Of a DNA stretch of 5,453 nt, positions 4,666 through 5,453 are shown one piece after another (position 1 is the first letter of the stretch; each line of letters starts with the position of its first letter). The stretch is from positions 1 through 5,453 of the forward strand of contig DATKMG010000070.1 of the NCBI GenBank assembly GCA_035541995.1. The letters run 5' to 3'. The notes under the pieces were generated by a model. The model did no database searches, was not told where the DNA came from, and saw only the letters and a program-made list of their open reading frames with translations. Source of the stretch: DATKMG01 sp035541995 (GTDB lineage Bacteria; Acidobacteriota; Terriglobia; Versatilivoradales; Versatilivoraceae). The position numbers and the translations under genes were made by a program.

Positions 4666-5453
4666 TCAATGGGCAGATGGAGTCGGCAGGGTATAAAACT
4701 CGTAGTGGATAATCCATCTAGAGGCTTCTCCCGGCCCAAGCTTCAACTCGATGAATGGCTCCGGGCAAAGCGTCGTTCGCATACACCAGAAATTAAGCTT
4801 AGTGACTGGCCGGTCTCCCCTGATCCGCACGCCCGCACCGACCTTTTGATTCTCGATTCGAAAGTCGTAATCCTGGGCGCCCGCACCGAATCCCTCCAGT
4901 TCAGTGAATACACTCTCGTCCTTCTCCATCTGGCGCGAGTATTCCAACTGAGCTCCACTGGTACGAGCTACTCCTTTCAAATCCTGTCTAGCCCTCACTT
5001 CGAAGGGGAATTTGACCACGAAGTCCGGTCCTGTCGGTTGATGGTCAATCACAAAAAAATTGTGGTTGTATTGAGCGGTTTCAATTAAGCGCCGTCCTGT
5101 ATTCCGTAGCGTGTGCTCCAACACTAATTCAGGCTTGTTCTCCACCAATTGAACCTTCTTAGTGTAGACATAGGCATATCCTGAACCGTCTCTTAGATCA
5201 TGAGTGAACTCGATCCAGTCAGGCCCCTTTCTGACGCTCCATCTCCCTGGGTCCACAATATCGTATGTGTTGAATATCTGGTAAGTTTGCTCTTCGGGTT
5301 TGCGCACCACTCCCACACCGATTCGGATGAAAGTGCCTCCTGTCTTAGCTTCATCATAACCAAGGCCGGCTTCATTAGTCCGGTATTCTTCCACGGGACC
5401 CATGATCGCATCATGGATCTTCGGGTCATAATGCTCAAACCATTGCCCGAAGT
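4666..5453 (-). CDS. Galactose-mutarotase-fold protein, C-terminal part
   Basis: The frame is open from the right edge to the TGA at 4668-4666 and gives 261 residues; the first codon is outside the window. The ATG at 5403-5401 is internal, because codons upstream of it still read sensibly (FGQWFEHYDPKIHDAIMGPV). The chain is rich in beta strands alternating with short turns. It carries ETAQYNHNFFVID at visible residues 124-136, which resembles the 'NHtYFNL' strand of aldose 1-epimerases, where the His is catalytic. It ends with a strand, IIHYEFYTLP, typical of the last sheet of the galactose mutarotase-like fold. The likely role is sugar binding or anomer conversion on an unknown substrate, but a non-enzymatic carbohydrate-binding role is equally open. 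It converges on the GH5 gene with a 70-base gap and so is transcribed separately. I do not recognise a named gene. Confidence 0.75.
   Translation of the reverse strand, partial: FGQWFEHYDPKIHDAIMGPVEEYRTNEAGLGYDEAKTGGTFIRIGVGVVRKPEEQTYQIFNTYDIVDPGRWSVRKGPDWIEFTHDLRDGSGYAYVYTKKVQLVENKPELVLEHTLRNTGRRLIETAQYNHNFFVIDHQPTGPDFVVKFPFEVRARQDLKGVARTSGAQLEYSRQMEKDESVFTELEGFGAGAQDYDFRIENQKVGAGVRIRGDRPVTKLNFWCMRTTLCPEPFIELKLGPGEASRWIIHYEFYTLPTPSAH

Noticed and set aside
4645..5088. 147-codon plus-strand open frame opposite the mutarotase-like gene
   Set aside because: It lies antisense to a frame that continues coherently to the window edge and shows family-like beta-strand motifs. The plus-strand translation shows no domain or ribosome binding site.

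Overview
The window reads as bacterial chromosomal DNA with moderately high GC. The gene families resemble those of soil Acidobacteriota such as the Solibacter/Bryobacter group. That placement is inference from general similarity of protein style (IorAB-type molybdenum hydroxylases, Tat-exported enzymes, a mutarotase-fold protein) and has not been tested by a search.

Layout. Bases 1-312 (+) hold the C-terminal end of a SAM-dependent methyltransferase whose start lies off the left edge. After 51 bases come two tightly coupled genes (+), 364-843 and 840-2999. They encode the small [2Fe-2S] subunit and the large molybdopterin subunit of an isoquinoline 1-oxidoreductase/aldehyde dehydrogenase type hydroxylase of the xanthine oxidase superfamily. 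The large subunit carries a twin-arginine signal, and one conserved molybdenum-site segment sits at its N-terminus rather than near its C-terminus. Bases 3000-3500 have no credible gene. This stretch contains a GC-rich hairpin suited to terminating the iorAB transcript, a 109-base element built of nested inverted repeats, and two smaller inverted repeats ahead of the next gene. Bases 3501-4595 (+) encode a complete exported glycoside hydrolase family 5 enzyme with both catalytic glutamates. Bases 4666-5453 (-) encode the C-terminal 261 residues of a galactose-mutarotase-fold protein that converges on the GH5 gene and runs off the right edge.

How they fit together. The first three genes could be one transcript, with the methyltransferase as a possible but unproven partner. 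IorA is probably folded and cofactor-loaded with IorB in the cytoplasm and exported with it by Tat. No FAD subunit or cytochrome c gene is visible, so the electron acceptor is unknown. The GH5 enzyme and the mutarotase-like protein both suggest carbohydrate handling, but they are on opposite strands and so are not one operon. No RNA gene, CRISPR array, insertion sequence or clear new multi-gene system is visible. The least explained part of the window is the intergenic stretch 3080-3440.
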